Program-made: the position numbers and the translations under genes
Part shown: positions 7,911 through 17,716 of the stretch, in pieces
Position numbering within the stretch: position 1 is the stretch's first letter
Layout: every line of letters begins with the position of its first letter
The notes under the pieces: model-generated
Databases searched by the model: none
Seen by the model: only the letters and a program-made list of their open reading frames with translations
What the model was told of the DNA's origin: nothing
NCBI GenBank assembly: GCA_025353105.1
Contig: JANXRG010000002.1
Coordinates: 36,714 to 100,713 of the forward strand
Origin: Verrucomicrobiota bacterium
Lineage (GTDB): Bacteria; Verrucomicrobiota; Verrucomicrobiia; Chthoniobacterales; SZAS-18
Length of the DNA: 64,000 bases
Reading direction: 5' to 3'

Positions 7911-8282
7911 CTACCGGGCCGGCTCCCCGGGCGGTTCATCCGCGGGCGGGACGCCGAGTTCATCGAGCAGGCGCACGACACGCACGCCGCGTTCGATCGA
8001 GTCGTCGAGATGAAAGACGAGCTGCGGCGTGTACTTCAGGACCACGCGCTTCGAGAGCGCGTTTTGCAGCATGATGCGGTTGTCGCGCAGCTTCTGCAGC
8101 GCCGCATGCTTCTGGTGTTCCTCACCGAGAGCGCTGAGGTAGACGTGACACTGCCGCAAATCCGGCGTCACGCTGACCGTGTGGATCGTGACCAGTTGGG
8201 CGTCGAACGTGAGTTCGCGACCGAGAATGTTGCCCAGCTCGTTGCGGATGAGCTCCTGGACGCGGGCCGTACGATTTTTCAT
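7911..8282 (-). CDS. rbfA: 30S ribosome-binding factor A
   Basis: The 123-residue protein matches RbfA, which helps mature the 16S rRNA 5' end of the small subunit. Visible features are MKNRTARVQELIRNELGNIL at the start, the KH-like core VTIHTVSVTPDLRQCHVYLS, and LKYTPQLVFHLDDSIERGVR near the end. Length is normal. It lies 89 bases downstream of infB on the same strand, the standard order. Confidence 0.95.
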   Translation of the reverse strand: MKNRTARVQELIRNELGNILGRELTFDAQLVTIHTVSVTPDLRQCHVYLSALGEEHQKHAALQKLRDNRIMLQNALSKRVVLKYTPQLVFHLDDSIERGVRVVRLLDELGVPPADEPPGEPAR

Positions 8283-8371
8283 GGCGGAGGAGATGGGGGA
8301 GGGTGGAACTCCGACGCGGGCTGAGGGTCGGCGCGTCGCGCTCCGCCCTCCAACGCTGATAAACAGGGCGG

Positions 8372-10651
8372 CTACAACTTCTGCGCAACCTTCTCGAGCT
8401 GGTAGACCTCGATGATGTCGCCGACCTGGTAGTCGCTGTAATCACCGAGCTTGATGCCGCACTCGAAGCCGTTGCGCACTTCCTTCACGTCGTCCTGGAA
8501 GCGGCGCAGCGTGCCGATGCCTCCGTCGTACACGGGCTGGCGCTTGCGCAGCAGGCGCGCGCGGCCGGAGCGCAGGATGCGCCCATCGGTCACGTAGCAG
8601 CCGGCGACATTGCCCTTGGTCAATTCGAACACCTGGCGCACCTCGGCATGGCCGAGCACGGTCTCGCGCGTCTCCGGATCGAGCAGGCCCGCCATCGCTT
8701 CCTTCACCTGGTCGATCAACTCGTAGATGATCGAGTAAAGCTTCACCTGGATACCCTCGCGCTTGGCGGCGTTGACGGCGACGTTCTCGACCTTGGTGTT
8801 GAAACCGATGATGACCGCCTGCGAGGCGCTGGCGAGCAGCACATCGGACTCGGTGATCGGGCCCGCGGCGGTGTGAATGAATTCGATGTCGATCTTGTTG
8901 CTTGGAATCTGCTTGAGCGATTCGACGATCGCCTCCAGCGAGCCTTGCACGTCGGTCTTGAGCACGATGCGGAGCGCCTTCTTCCCGGCGGCGTTCATCA
9001 TCGAGAGCAAATTCTCGAGGCTGGCGCGCGGCGGTGGCGCGAGCTTCTTTGTGCGGATCTCGTCGAGGCGTTCCTCGCTCAACGTCTTCGCCGAACGCTC
9101 GGATTCCATGACCACAAGTTCATCGCCCGCGTTGGGCAGTCCGGAAAAACCGACGACCTTCGCCGGGATCGACGGACCGACTTCCTTGATGGGCTTGCCG
9201 CGATCGTCGAGCATCGCCTTCACCTTGCCCCAGTAGGGCCCGCAGATGAACGCGTCGCCGAGCCGCAACGTGCCGGTCCGATCGATGATGGTCGCGGTCG
9301 GCCCGCGGCCCGCCTCGACCTGCGCCTCGATCACCGTCGCGCGGGGCGCGCTCGAAGGGTTCGCTTTCAGTTCCAGCAAATCGGCTTCGAGGGCGAGCAT
9401 CTCCAGAAGATGCGGGACGCCCGTTCCCTTGGTCGCGGAGACGGGACAAACGACCGTGTGACCGCCCCAATCGTCGGGGGTCAGATCGTTCGCCTGCAAC
9501 TGCTGCTTCACGCGGTCGACGTTCGCGCCGGGCAAATCGATCTTGTTCAGCGCGACGACGATTTTCACGCCGGCGGCCTTGGCGTGGTTCATCGCCTCGA
9601 TGCTCTGTGGCATCATGCCGTCATCGGCCGCGATCACGAGCACGACAATATCCGTGACGTTGGCGCCGCGCGCCCGCATCGCGGTGAAAGCCGCGTGGCC
9701 CGGCGTGTCGAGAAAAGTGATCGGTTTGCCCCCCACGTCGACGCGATAGGCGCCGATGTGCTGGGTGATGCCGCCGGCCTCGCCCGCGGCGACGCGGGTC
9801 TTGCGGATCGCGTCCATCAGCGAGGTCTTGCCGTGATCGACGTGGCCCATGAACGTGATGATCGGGGCGCGGGACTGGAGTTCCTCCTCGACCTCGACGA
9901 CCGCGGCGACCGGGGCCTCGACCTTTTCGATGACTTTGTGCACGCCGCCACCTTCCTTGCGGCGCTCGACTTCGAACACGAAGCCGTGCTTTTCGCAAAG
10001 CTTGGTCGCGACGTCGGGCTCAATCGTCTGGTTCATGCCCGCAAAAATGTTCAGCTCGATCAGCTCCTTGATCAGCACATGCGCCTTCAGGCCGAGTTGA
10101 TTCGCGAGCTCGCGCACAACGATCGGCGGCTTGATGTGGATGATCTTTTCCAGCGGCACCGCGTCGGTCGTTTCCACCACCACGGTTTCCGCGACCTCGA
10201 CCGGCCCGGCGGTCTCCTCGGCGATTTTTGCCTCCTTCTCGCTGGCCGACGAAATCAAGTCGAGCACCACCGCCCTGGGCGCCGGGGGCGCTGGCTCGGC
10301 CTTCTTGGGCGGTGCCTTCGCCGCGGCCGTCTTGATCCCGGAGATCGGCTTGAACACCGGCTTGTCCTTTGCCGCCGTCGCGGCGCGCGGCTTGCGGGGC
10401 TTCGGTCCGTCGATCAGGGAAAGCGTCTCGACTGGCGCGACGGGAGCGGCCGGAGCGATCGGCTCAGCGTCCTTCTTCACCGGGGCAGCCACGGCCGACG
10501 CGGGCGCGGACTTTGACCCCGCCGGCTTCTTCGCGGCGGGGGTCGTCGTCGTCGTGCGCTTGCGCGTCGTCGGACTGCTGCTCTTGGCGGGCGGTGAGGA
10601 ACGGGGCATGAGAATCTGGGATGAAGGAAAATCGGGCGTCAGGCGGCCCAT
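8372..10651 (-). CDS. infB: Translation initiation factor IF-2
   Basis: IF-2 is the GTPase that places initiator tRNA on the ribosome. After a low-complexity N-terminus rich in Ala, Pro, Lys and Thr (about residues 15-130) comes the IF-2 N-domain region ([20 protein letters not shown]). The G domain shows [14 protein letters not shown] (G1, about 269-282), DTPGHAAF (G3) and NKIDLPG (G4). The C-terminal domains end with [20 protein letters not shown]. The 759-residue frame may start at ATG 10651, which overlaps the nusA stop as TGATG and would allow coupling, or at ATG 10609 (MPRSSPP). Neither has an obvious Shine-Dalgarno sequence. Confidence 0.96.
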   Translation of the reverse strand: MGRLTPDFPSSQILMPRSSPPAKSSSPTTRKRTTTTTPAAKKPAGSKSAPASAVAAPVKKDAEPIAPAAPVAPVETLSLIDGPKPRKPRAATAAKDKPVFKPISGIKTAAAKAPPKKAEPAPPAPRAVVLDLISSASEKEAKIAEETAGPVEVAETVVVETTDAVPLEKIIHIKPPIVVRELANQLGLKAHVLIKELIELNIFAGMNQTIEPDVATKLCEKHGFVFEVERRKEGGGVHKVIEKVEAPVAAVVEVEEELQSRAPIITFMGHVDHGKTSLMDAIRKTRVAAGEAGGITQHIGAYRVDVGGKPITFLDTPGHAAFTAMRARGANVTDIVVLVIAADDGMMPQSIEAMNHAKAAGVKIVVALNKIDLPGANVDRVKQQLQANDLTPDDWGGHTVVCPVSATKGTGVPHLLEMLALEADLLELKANPSSAPRATVIEAQVEAGRGPTATIIDRTGTLRLGDAFICGPYWGKVKAMLDDRGKPIKEVGPSIPAKVVGFSGLPNAGDELVVMESERSAKTLSEERLDEIRTKKLAPPPRASLENLLSMMNAAGKKALRIVLKTDVQGSLEAIVESLKQIPSNKIDIEFIHTAAGPITESDVLLASASQAVIIGFNTKVENVAVNAAKREGIQVKLYSIIYELIDQVKEAMAGLLDPETRETVLGHAEVRQVFELTKGNVAGCYVTDGRILRSGRARLLRKRQPVYDGGIGTLRRFQDDVKEVRNGFECGIKLGDYSDYQVGDIIEVYQLEKVAQKL

Positions 10652-11916
10652 CAGCCGGCAGGCGTGAGGTTTTTGTCGTGGGTCTGGCGGGCGCTGGCAA
10701 GGATGGCGGTGGCCTTTTCGAGATCGAGCCCGGTGGCTTCCGCGACCTCCTGCGGATCCGCGTCGAGCAGGGCGTCGATTTCCCCCATGCCGTTCTTCAC
10801 CAGCAGATTCGCCTCGGCGTCGGTGATGCCGAGCTGGATCGCGAGCTGCGCGGTCGCCTGCTGGACCTTGTTGTCGAAGACCTGGGCGGCGGACTCGTCT
10901 TTCTCGATGTTAATTTCCCAACCGGTGAGCTTGGCGGTGAGGCGCGCGTTCTGGCCGCGCTTGCCGATGGCGAGCGAGAGTTGGTCCTCGTCTACGCGGA
11001 CGATGACGGTCTTGCGCTCGGGTACGAGCGTGACGCTCTTGATCTTGGCGGGCTTAAGCGCCTCGAGGACCATTTCACGCGGCTCGGGATACCAGCGGAT
11101 GATGTCCACCTTCTCGTTGTTGAGCTCGCGCACGATGTTCTTTACGCGCTGGCCGCGCATGCCGACGCACGCGCCGACGGGGTCGACCTTGTCGTTCGCG
11201 CTGTGGACGGCGACCTTGGTGCGATAGCCGGCCTCGCGGGCCAGGCCGCGAATCTCGACTGTGCGATCGGAAATCTCGGCGACTTCCATCTCGAAGAGGC
11301 GGCGGACAAAATTCTGGTGCTTGCGCGAGAGGACAATTTTCGGGCCGCCGGGGCCATTTTCCACCGCCACGACGTACGCGCGCAGACGGTCGCCGATGTT
11401 ATATTCCTCGGTGACCACGCGCTCATTGTGCGGCATCACGGCTTCGAACTTGCCGAGGTCGATGATCACGTCGGACCGCTCGAAGCGCCGAACGGTGCCG
11501 GTGACGATCTCGCCGGCGCGATCCTTGAACTCATCGAAGAGCATCTCTTTCTCGGCCTGGCGCACGCGCTGGCTAATGGCCTGGCGCGCGGTCTGAGCGG
11601 CGATGCGGCCGAAGCTGTTCGGGGGCACCTCGATTTCCGCCATGTCATCGATCTTAGCGTCCGGCTTCATCACGCGGGCCTTGGCCAGCGTGGTTTCGAG
11701 ATTGTCATCGATCACACGCTCGACGACCTTGCACATGACGAAGACGCGGATGTCTCCACCCTTGGCGTTGAGGTCGATGCGAAGTTCGTGCGGCTGGCCA
11801 AAACGCTTGATGTAGGCCGAACGCAGCGCGTTGGTGACCGCTTCGGTCAAGATCTCACGCTTGATGCCCTTTTCGCGCTCGTAGTAGTCGAAGGCGGCAA
11901 TGAGTTCGCTGTTCAT
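10651..11916 (-). CDS. nusA: Transcription termination/antitermination protein NusA
   Basis: NusA binds RNA polymerase and nascent RNA to control pausing, termination and antitermination. The protein has the N-terminal polymerase-binding domain (MNSELIAAFDYYEREKGIKR), the S1 domain (GEIVTGTVRRFERSDVIIDL), KH1 (DPVGACVGMRGQRVKNIV) and KH2 (SLAIGKRGQNARLTAKLTGW). After KH2 there is one helix-hairpin-helix acidic repeat-like region (ITDAEANLLVKNGMGEIDAL). I start it at ATG 11916; the frame is open to 11955 but the extra residues are not conserved. It is the first recognisable gene of the operon; rimP, often upstream, is not here. Confidence 0.95.
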   Translation of the reverse strand: MNSELIAAFDYYEREKGIKREILTEAVTNALRSAYIKRFGQPHELRIDLNAKGGDIRVFVMCKVVERVIDDNLETTLAKARVMKPDAKIDDMAEIEVPPNSFGRIAAQTARQAISQRVRQAEKEMLFDEFKDRAGEIVTGTVRRFERSDVIIDLGKFEAVMPHNERVVTEEYNIGDRLRAYVVAVENGPGGPKIVLSRKHQNFVRRLFEMEVAEISDRTVEIRGLAREAGYRTKVAVHSANDKVDPVGACVGMRGQRVKNIVRELNNEKVDIIRWYPEPREMVLEALKPAKIKSVTLVPERKTVIVRVDEDQLSLAIGKRGQNARLTAKLTGWEINIEKDESAAQVFDNKVQQATAQLAIQLGITDAEANLLVKNGMGEIDALLDADPQEVAEATGLDLEKATAILASARQTHDKNLTPAG

Positions 11917-12116
11917 AAAGAAAATAAAGGACTGGCCCGATGCAGGCGGACTCACTCCAGCCTACCCGGATCAGTCTGAGTTCCCAAACTAGCCGCGTCC
12001 TCTGAAGGCGTCAAATGAAGCACGCCCCGCATTTGCCTCTGAAAATCAGACCTTTCCCGCAACTTTCCCCGAGGCTTGCGGTTTCAGGACAAAAGGGGCA
12101 TTAATCTCTAACTTTC

Positions 12117-12512
12117 ATGGACTCCAAACGCAAAGACGGTTTTGATCGGGACGACCCCCTGTGGGATCTGCTCGGTCGCGCCTCCAAGCCGCCCGAGCCC
12201 AGTCCGTACTTTGCCCGCCACGTCCTGCGCGATCTGGACCTGGATGAAACCAAGCCGGCGGCCGGCTGGTTTTCGGGAGTGCGTCTCTTTCAATCCTGGA
12301 TGCCGGTGGCCGCGGCCATCGCGTTGCTTCTCGGCGCCGCGCAATTCTGGATGCCCACCGCGGTCCGGACCACGGAAGTCACGGTCGTGGCGGACGACAG
12401 CCTGCTCCCGGCCAATCCGGATCAGCGCATTGCCACCGTCCTGGCGGATCTGGACGAGCTGATCGCGTTTGAGGATACCCAGTACGGCGACGACGAGGGG
12501 ATCTGGCAGTAG
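12117..12512 (+). CDS. Small single-pass membrane protein of unknown function
   Basis: The 131-residue protein has a charged N-terminus (MDSKRKDGFDRDDPLWDLLG), the segment PYFARHVLRDLDL, one transmembrane helix at about 61-80 (SWMPVAAAIALLLGAAQFWM) and an acidic C-terminal tail. Proteins of this shape often follow an ECF sigma factor gene, but none is adjacent. It is divergent from nusA across a 200-base gap. No family is recognised. Codon use resembles its neighbours, so I think it is a real gene. Confidence 0.6.
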   Translation: MDSKRKDGFDRDDPLWDLLGRASKPPEPSPYFARHVLRDLDLDETKPAAGWFSGVRLFQSWMPVAAAIALLLGAAQFWMPTAVRTTEVTVVADDSLLPANPDQRIATVLADLDELIAFEDTQYGDDEGIWQ

Positions 12513-12701
12513 GGGGGACGCGACGTTCGGGCGCGTTGGTAATTGGTCCGGATGTTTCGGCGAAACGTCCGAAACATCCGGACCGGGCGTGGCAAACCCA
12601 ATCCATCTCCCGGTCCGTGGTGGATCCAGCCAGCAATGTTTGGGACGTTTCGGCGAAACGTCCCTACCGATCCGCAACGCGCCCGGAGGTCGCGTTCCAC
12701 C
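12512..12701. repeat. Compound inverted-repeat element, GGTGGAACGCGACC family (copy A)
   Basis: The outer arms, 12512-12539 and 12674-12701, are imperfect reverse complements; the right arm read on the minus strand is ggtggaacgcgacctccggg followed by cgcgttgc. Inside are two further hairpins: a perfect 16-bp stem (12545-12560 with 12569-12584, ggtccggatgtttcgg around an 8-base loop) and an 11-bp palindrome centred on 12653 (gggacgtttcg with cgaaacgtccc). Both hairpins share the core gtttcggcgaaacgtcc. The element fills the space between two convergent genes. Copies with the same ends occur at 31636-31732 and 35670-35762. Confidence 0.75.
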
Positions 12702-12740
12702 TTGATCATGCGCGGACGATCGCGTTTCGGCGCGCTGGAA

Positions 12741-13499
12741 TTACTCCAACCGCACGCTGATCCCACATGCGCGCAGGAAGCGCTTCACGTCGGCCACCGT
12801 GTGCTGGCCAAAGTGAAAAATGCTCGCGGCCAGCACCGCGTCGGCGTTGCTTCGCAGCAACACCTCGGCCAGATGCTCCATCGACCCCGCGCCGCCGCTC
12901 GCGATGAGCGGCAGGCGCACCGCCCGCCCCACTTGATCGGTCAGCTCGAGATCGTAGCCGGCCTTCGTGCCATCGGCGTCCATGCTCGTGAGCAGGATTT
13001 CGCCGGCGCCACGTGACTCGGCCTCGCGAGCCCACGCGATCGCGTCGCGACCCGTGTTTCGCCGCCCGCCGTGCGTGAACACATTCCAGCCGTCGCCCTC
13101 GCGCCGCGCATCGATCGCGATCACCACGCACTGCGCGCCGAACGCCCTCGCGCATTCCGCGATCAAGTCCGGCCGGGCCAGCGCCGCCGTGTTCAGGCTC
13201 ACCTTGTCCGCCCCGGCCAGCAGCATCGCGCGCATGTCGTCCACCGAACGCACGCCGCCGCCCACCGTGAGCGGCATGAAGCAGCGCTCCGCCGTACGCG
13301 CGATGACCTCAAGCAGCGGCGCGCGGTCGTCCGACGACGCCGTGATGTCGAGGAAGACCAGCTCGTCGGCGCCCTGCGCGTCGTAGGCCATGGCGAGCTC
13401 GACCGGATCGCCTGCGTCGCGGAGGTCCACGAAATTCGTGCCCTTCACCACGCGGCCGCCGGTGACATCGAGACACGGGATGACGCGTTTGGTGAGCAC
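12741..13499 (-). CDS. hisF: Imidazole glycerol phosphate synthase subunit HisF
   Basis: HisF is the cyclase subunit that turns PRFAR plus ammonia into imidazole glycerol phosphate and AICAR in histidine synthesis. The frame from a GTG at 13499 gives [20 protein letters not shown], with catalytic D11, [29 protein letters not shown] with D130, and [17 protein letters not shown]. Its 252 residues fit the family exactly, which is why I reject the longer upstream frame. Its HisH partner is not in the window. It is divergent from the DUF4912 gene with an 86-base gap. Confidence 0.95.
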   Translation of the reverse strand: MLTKRVIPCLDVTGGRVVKGTNFVDLRDAGDPVELAMAYDAQGADELVFLDITASSDDRAPLLEVIARTAERCFMPLTVGGGVRSVDDMRAMLLAGADKVSLNTAALARPDLIAECARAFGAQCVVIAIDARREGDGWNVFTHGGRRNTGRDAIAWAREAESRGAGEILLTSMDADGTKAGYDLELTDQVGRAVRLPLIASGGAGSMEHLAEVLLRSNADAVLAASIFHFGQHTVADVKRFLRACGISVRLE

Positions 13500-13585
13500 G
13501 CACGCAAGATGGAATGCCTGTTCGCGCGCGGCAACGCCGATTTCCCCGTTGCGCGCCGCGCGCGCCGTCACTATTGGTGCATTGC

Positions 13586-14392
13586 ATGCCTGCCGCCCCG
13601 GTCTTCCAAAAAAAACCCGCCCGCGGCGGACCATTCCGGCTCTCGCCCGATCCCGTGGTGCCCTCGCCGTGGGCTGGTGTGCCACCAGCGGAGGAGGATG
13701 AGATCGATGAGTTGCCACAGACCTACGGGACGCAGGCGCTCTATCTCGTCGCCTGTGATCCGGAAAAATTGTTCGCGTATTGGGATATCGACTGGTCCGG
13801 CTTTGAATCGGACGACGAACCCGCAATCCGGATCTGCCGTGCGGACGGCCAGGTCGTCCAGTCTGCCGTGATCGATCACTCGGACGCAGGCCATTACGCG
13901 GGGATCGCTGCGGATGGAGGCACCTATTTCGCCGAGTTGGGGGTGCCGCGCGGGGAGGCGTGGCGCAGCATCGCGCGCTCGGGCCTCGTGACTGCGCCGC
14001 CGGGCGAAGTCTCGACCGATGTCGTCGCGCGCTACGTCACGATTCCCTCCCAAATGAGGTTTCGCGCGCTGGGTGAACTGCTGAACCCGCTGGCGCAATC
14101 GCCGGAAGAAACCCCCGTCGAAATTCTCGCGCGTATGCAGAACGATTTCGTGGTGCAAGGACCCGCGATGTTTGTAGGCATGCTGCCCGAGCAACGCAGC
14201 AGCCTCGAGTCGTTGTTCAGCCCGGCGCCGCTCGCCGGTGGTCGCGATGCGTCATCGCACGCGCCCGTGACCTTCCCCGGCGCCGCGCCGTCCGAGGCCT
14301 GGCGGGAAGCGCTGCGCCGTCATCTCCTCCATTCGGAAACGCTCGCGGCCGCGCAGGCGCGATTTGGCGGCAGTCTCACCTCGCCGGGCTGA
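13586..14392 (+). CDS. DUF4912 domain protein
   Basis: The 268-residue protein contains the DUF4912 core: [20 protein letters not shown] followed by a beta-rich stretch ending GTYFAELGV. The function of this domain is not established; it is found mainly in Verrucomicrobiota, cyanobacteria and Firmicutes. Both ends are Pro/Ala-rich and look disordered. I start it at ATG 13586 (MPAAPVFQ). Its stop lies five bases before the start of the recombinase gene, so the two are probably co-transcribed. There is no signal peptide, so it is expected in the cytoplasm. Confidence 0.75.
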   Translation: MPAAPVFQKKPARGGPFRLSPDPVVPSPWAGVPPAEEDEIDELPQTYGTQALYLVACDPEKLFAYWDIDWSGFESDDEPAIRICRADGQVVQSAVIDHSDAGHYAGIAADGGTYFAELGVPRGEAWRSIARSGLVTAPPGEVSTDVVARYVTIPSQMRFRALGELLNPLAQSPEETPVEILARMQNDFVVQGPAMFVGMLPEQRSSLESLFSPAPLAGGRDASSHAPVTFPGAAPSEAWREALRRHLLHSETLAAAQARFGGSLTSPG

Positions 14393-14396
14393 GACG

Positions 14397-15320
14397 ATGC
14401 GCGCGGCGAAATCCAAACGGTGGTCGCCGGAGAAAGATCGGCTGGCCGACGCTTTCTTTCGCTATCTCGACTCGGAGCGCAACGCGTCGCCCTCGACCCT
14501 TGTCAGCTACCGCCGCGCGCTGGATCATTTTCGGCGCTCGCGCGGCGACGCGCGGCCCGACTGGCGGAACTACACGACGGAGCACTTCCGCGACCATCTG
14601 TTTCAGATCATGAAGTCGGGCGCTGCGCGCGCGACGGTGCGCATGGAATTCGCGGCGTTGCGAAGCTTCTACCGGCACTTGGTGGAGCGGCACGGGATCG
14701 CGCTCAATCCGCTGAAGGCCCTGCATCTGCCGAAGGCGCAGCGCAAACTGCCGCACCCGCTCTCGGTCACGCAGGTTACGCAGTTGCTCGAGACCCCGGG
14801 CCGCGCGACCCGCGCCAAGCAATCGACCGCCTGGGCGGCCGCCCGCGACGCCGCCATTCTCGAACTCTTTTACAGCAGCGGCCTTCGTCTCGCGGAACTT
14901 GCGGCGCTCAACGTCGAGGACCTCGACATTTACACCGAGGCGGTGCGCGTTCTCGGCAAGGGCCAAAAGGAACGTGTGTGCCCGGTGGGCTCGCACGCGC
15001 TGAAGGCCATCTCGCATTATCGACAGGCCGCCAACGTGCGGAACGGCCCGCTTTTCCTGAACAAGTCACGGCGCCGCCTCGGCGCGCGGTCGATTTGGTC
15101 GATGATGAAGAAGTATCTGCCGGAGTCGGGGGTTGGCTTGCCGCTGAGCCCGCACAAGCTGCGTCACAGCTTTGCCACGCACCTGCTCGACGCGGGCGCG
15201 GACCTGCGCAGCGTGCAATCGCTGCTCGGCCACGCGAATCTCTCGACGACCCAGATTTACACGCACGTCACGACGGAACGGATGAAGCGCGTGTACGACG
15301 CCGCCCACCCGCGGGCGTGA
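14397..15320 (+). CDS. Tyrosine recombinase of the XerC/XerD type
   Basis: The 307-residue protein has the two domains of Xer recombinases. The N-terminal SAM-like domain contains SPSTLVSYRRALDHFRRSRG. The catalytic domain has all the expected residues: R164 in SGLRLAEL, K189 in GKGQKERVCP, H253 and R256 in PHKLRHSFATHLL, H279 in LLGHANLSTTQIYTHV, and nucleophile Y288. Xer proteins resolve chromosome dimers at dif. The length and the absence of neighbouring phage genes favour a housekeeping XerC or XerD over a phage or island integrase. Which of the two it is cannot be decided here. Confidence 0.88.
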   Translation: MRAAKSKRWSPEKDRLADAFFRYLDSERNASPSTLVSYRRALDHFRRSRGDARPDWRNYTTEHFRDHLFQIMKSGAARATVRMEFAALRSFYRHLVERHGIALNPLKALHLPKAQRKLPHPLSVTQVTQLLETPGRATRAKQSTAWAAARDAAILELFYSSGLRLAELAALNVEDLDIYTEAVRVLGKGQKERVCPVGSHALKAISHYRQAANVRNGPLFLNKSRRRLGARSIWSMMKKYLPESGVGLPLSPHKLRHSFATHLLDAGADLRSVQSLLGHANLSTTQIYTHVTTERMKRVYDAAHPRA

Positions 15321-15399
15321 CACCCTGGAGGGCGGCCCTCGCCCGAGTCATTTGGGTTTGACCGGCGCGCGCGCTTGGCCCATCCTGCGACCCGGTTAA

Positions 15400-15771
<372 letters not shown>

Positions 15772-15950
15772 GTCGGACGGAATGCACGTGCCACGATGGC
15801 ACGAAGTACCCGAAGGGACGATCGTGGAGGAAATGGATTGGCCACCGAGACGCAGAGAGCACCGGGGTTTTTGCTGGGACACGGTCACTTGGATTTCCCA
15901 TCGAGCACCCCTCGGCGTTAACGCGCACCTCGTGAACGTGTTGAGTCGTG

Positions 15951-15982
15951 TCGGCGTGGCCGGGACTTGAACCGGCGCCCGC
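15951..15982 (-). pseudogene. tRNA T-arm-like fragment, not a functional tRNA
   Basis: On the minus strand this stretch contains GGTTCAAGTCCCGGCC followed by ACGCCGA, which resembles the T-loop and 3' acceptor half of a tRNA. The T-stem does not pair cleanly because of an extra C. There is no D-arm or anticodon arm upstream and no CCA end, so it is at most a tRNA-derived remnant. A TCGAAACTCGAA-type unit lies beside it (about 15999-16027). The rest of the gap 15772-16051 holds no gene that I can support. Confidence 0.4.
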
Positions 15983-15998
15983 AATTTTTCTGACGCTC

Positions 15999-16030
15999 CG
16001 AACCCTTCGAACTTTCTTCGAGTTTCCACC
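15999..16030. repeat. Short TCGAAACTCGAA-type repeat copy
   Basis: The sequence ttcgaactttcttcgagttt matches, on the minus strand, the aaactcgaagaaa unit seen in the larger elements near 37.8 and 59.9 kb. This is a partial copy just downstream of the pilC-type gene. Confidence 0.4.
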
Positions 16031-16051
16031 GCCGGCGGCGGCGGCTGTGGC

Positions 16052-17266
16052 CTAGCCACCCGAGACGATTTCCGGGAGCTGGAAGATTGGCAGGAACATG
16101 CAGAGCACAATGCCACCAACGACGACGCCGAGGATCACGATCAGAATAGGCTCGAGAAGTGAGGTCAGGCCATTGAGTGTGGCCTCAATTTCCTCGTCCC
16201 AGAAATCGGCCATCTTTTCGAGCATTTCGTCAATTTTTCCGGTCGATTCGCCCGCCGCAACCATCCGCAGCATCATCGGCGGAAAGATGGTCTTCTTCGA
16301 AAGCGCCACGGAAAGATTGTCGCCCCGTTCCACGTCCGTGCTCACGGAACGAATCGCGTGCTCGATGACCCGGTTGCCCGCTGAGCCACCGACAATGTCC
16401 AGCGTCTCCAGAATCGGCACACCGCTGCGAATCAACTGTGCGAAAGTCCGCGCGAAGCGGGTCATGGCGATCTTGTGAATGAGCGGCCCGAAGATCGGAA
16501 GCTTGAGCATGTATTTATCCTTCATTTCGGCGCCTCGCTCGGAACGGAGGAAGAGCTTGAGCGCAAAATAAATGCCAACGAACACGAGAAGGATTGCCCA
16601 CCAGTAACTCCGGGTAAACTCGCTGAGATCCACGAGCAACTGCGTCGGACCCGGCAGGGGCTTGCCGAAATCCTTGAACACATCGGCAAAGACCGGCACG
16701 ACCTTGATGATGAGGAACAATGTGATCGAAAACGCAATCGTGATGACAACGACCGGATACACGAGGGCCGACTTCACCTTCTTCTTCAAGCGCGCGGTGG
16801 CCTCAAGGAATCCCGCCAGTCGATCCAGAATTTCCGCGAGCAAACCGCCGGCTTCACCGGCCTTCACCATGCTGATGTAGAGGCGGTTAAAGATGAATGG
16901 ATGCTTGGCGAGCGACTGGTGAAACGAATCGCCGCCCTGGACGCGGCTGACGACGTCGCCGATGACATTGCGCAGACTGGCCTGGCGCTTCGGATCGGCC
17001 GAGTCATAGAGCGCGGTCATCGCGCCGACCAGCGGAATGCCGGCGTCGACCATCGTGGCCAGCTGCCGGGTGAAGAGGACGAGATCGGTGTCCTTGACGG
17101 TCGTGACCTTCTTGCGTTTCGACGACACCGATTTCTGCTGGATGCTCAACACCATGAGCCCGCGGCTCATCAGGCTGGTGATCGCGCTTTCCTCGTTCAG
17201 CGCATCCTGCAGGCCGGAGGTAATCTTGCCGCCCGCATCGCGGGCTTGGTAGGTGAAGGTAAACAT
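16052..17266 (-). CDS. Type II secretion/type IV pilus inner-membrane platform protein (GspF/PilC family)
   Basis: The 404-residue protein has the two repeated GspF domains (about 66-190 and 268-390) and three transmembrane helices (about 170-192, 218-240, 375-397). Typical motifs are LVLFTRQLATMVDAGIPLV, the repeat of this as TRFARTFAQLIRSGVPILET, and YISMVKAGEAGGLL matched by LRMVAAGESTGKIDEML. It forms the platform on which pilin or pseudopilin is assembled by a PilB/GspE ATPase. No ATPase, pilin or secretin gene is in the window. The downstream end is near a repeat; a zinc-ribbon gene lies upstream on the same strand, 92 bases away. Confidence 0.93.
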   Translation of the reverse strand: MFTFTYQARDAGGKITSGLQDALNEESAITSLMSRGLMVLSIQQKSVSSKRKKVTTVKDTDLVLFTRQLATMVDAGIPLVGAMTALYDSADPKRQASLRNVIGDVVSRVQGGDSFHQSLAKHPFIFNRLYISMVKAGEAGGLLAEILDRLAGFLEATARLKKKVKSALVYPVVVITIAFSITLFLIIKVVPVFADVFKDFGKPLPGPTQLLVDLSEFTRSYWWAILLVFVGIYFALKLFLRSERGAEMKDKYMLKLPIFGPLIHKIAMTRFARTFAQLIRSGVPILETLDIVGGSAGNRVIEHAIRSVSTDVERGDNLSVALSKKTIFPPMMLRMVAAGESTGKIDEMLEKMADFWDEEIEATLNGLTSLLEPILIVILGVVVGGIVLCMFLPIFQLPEIVSGG

Positions 17267-17358
17267 ACGTCAGGCCGCGGCGGAGACCGCAATCCGGCAA
17301 AGTTTAGAAATGAGCACAAAAAATGCCAGTTTGAAGTGCAGCCGCTCGTTTCGCGTGA

Positions 17359-17589
17359 TTAGACGAGGTCGTCGGAAACCACGCTGGTGCGCTCGCGACC
17401 GCCCAAGAGGATAGCCTGGTCGATAACGGCCTGCGGGTTTTCGTTGAAGCGATAACCGTGGCAGTTCGGGCAGAAGTGAACCCGGCGGGCGACGATCGAA
17501 TCACAACCCTCACAGATCTTGTAGTCCTCCGGTTGGCTCGCAATTTTGGAAGCTTGCCGGGCGCGGTCGTTCAGGGGTTCGGATGGCAT
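17359..17589 (-). CDS. Small zinc-ribbon protein of unknown function
   Basis: The 76-residue protein has two CxxC pairs, C26-C29 (ICEGCD) and C40-C43 (HFCPNCHGYRF), which form a zinc ribbon. The C-terminal part (NPQAVIDQAILLGGRERTSV) is probably helical. There is no signal peptide. It is on the same strand as, and upstream of, the pilC-type gene, so the two could be co-transcribed. Function is unknown; RNA, DNA or protein binding are all possible. Confidence 0.7.
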   Translation of the reverse strand: MPSEPLNDRARQASKIASQPEDYKICEGCDSIVARRVHFCPNCHGYRFNENPQAVIDQAILLGGRERTSVVSDDLV

Positions 17590-17716
17590 GTCGTCACGGG
17601 CGGCGTCTGCGTTGGTGGAGTATCGGCTCGCCCGCGGGTTCTGACAAGCAATCTGCGGGCCGCGTTCACGGACGCCCTACTGGACGCGCTGACGGGATCC
17701 GGGCAGGTTCTCCGGT

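Noticed and set aside
8648..10516. A 622-codon plus-strand frame opposite infB
   Set aside because: It lies wholly inside the clear infB gene, is rich in Arg, Asp and His, and has no family signature.
10621..11979. A 452-codon plus-strand frame opposite nusA
   Set aside because: It is a mirror of the nusA coding strand; nusA has all its domains and leaves no room for a second gene.
14397..15320. Integrase of a genomic island
   Set aside because: The protein has the size and motifs of housekeeping XerC/XerD, and no island cargo or attachment repeats flank it.
15951..16050. A complete tRNA gene on the minus strand
   Set aside because: There is no D-arm, no anticodon arm and no consistent T-stem; only the T-loop and tail resemble a tRNA.
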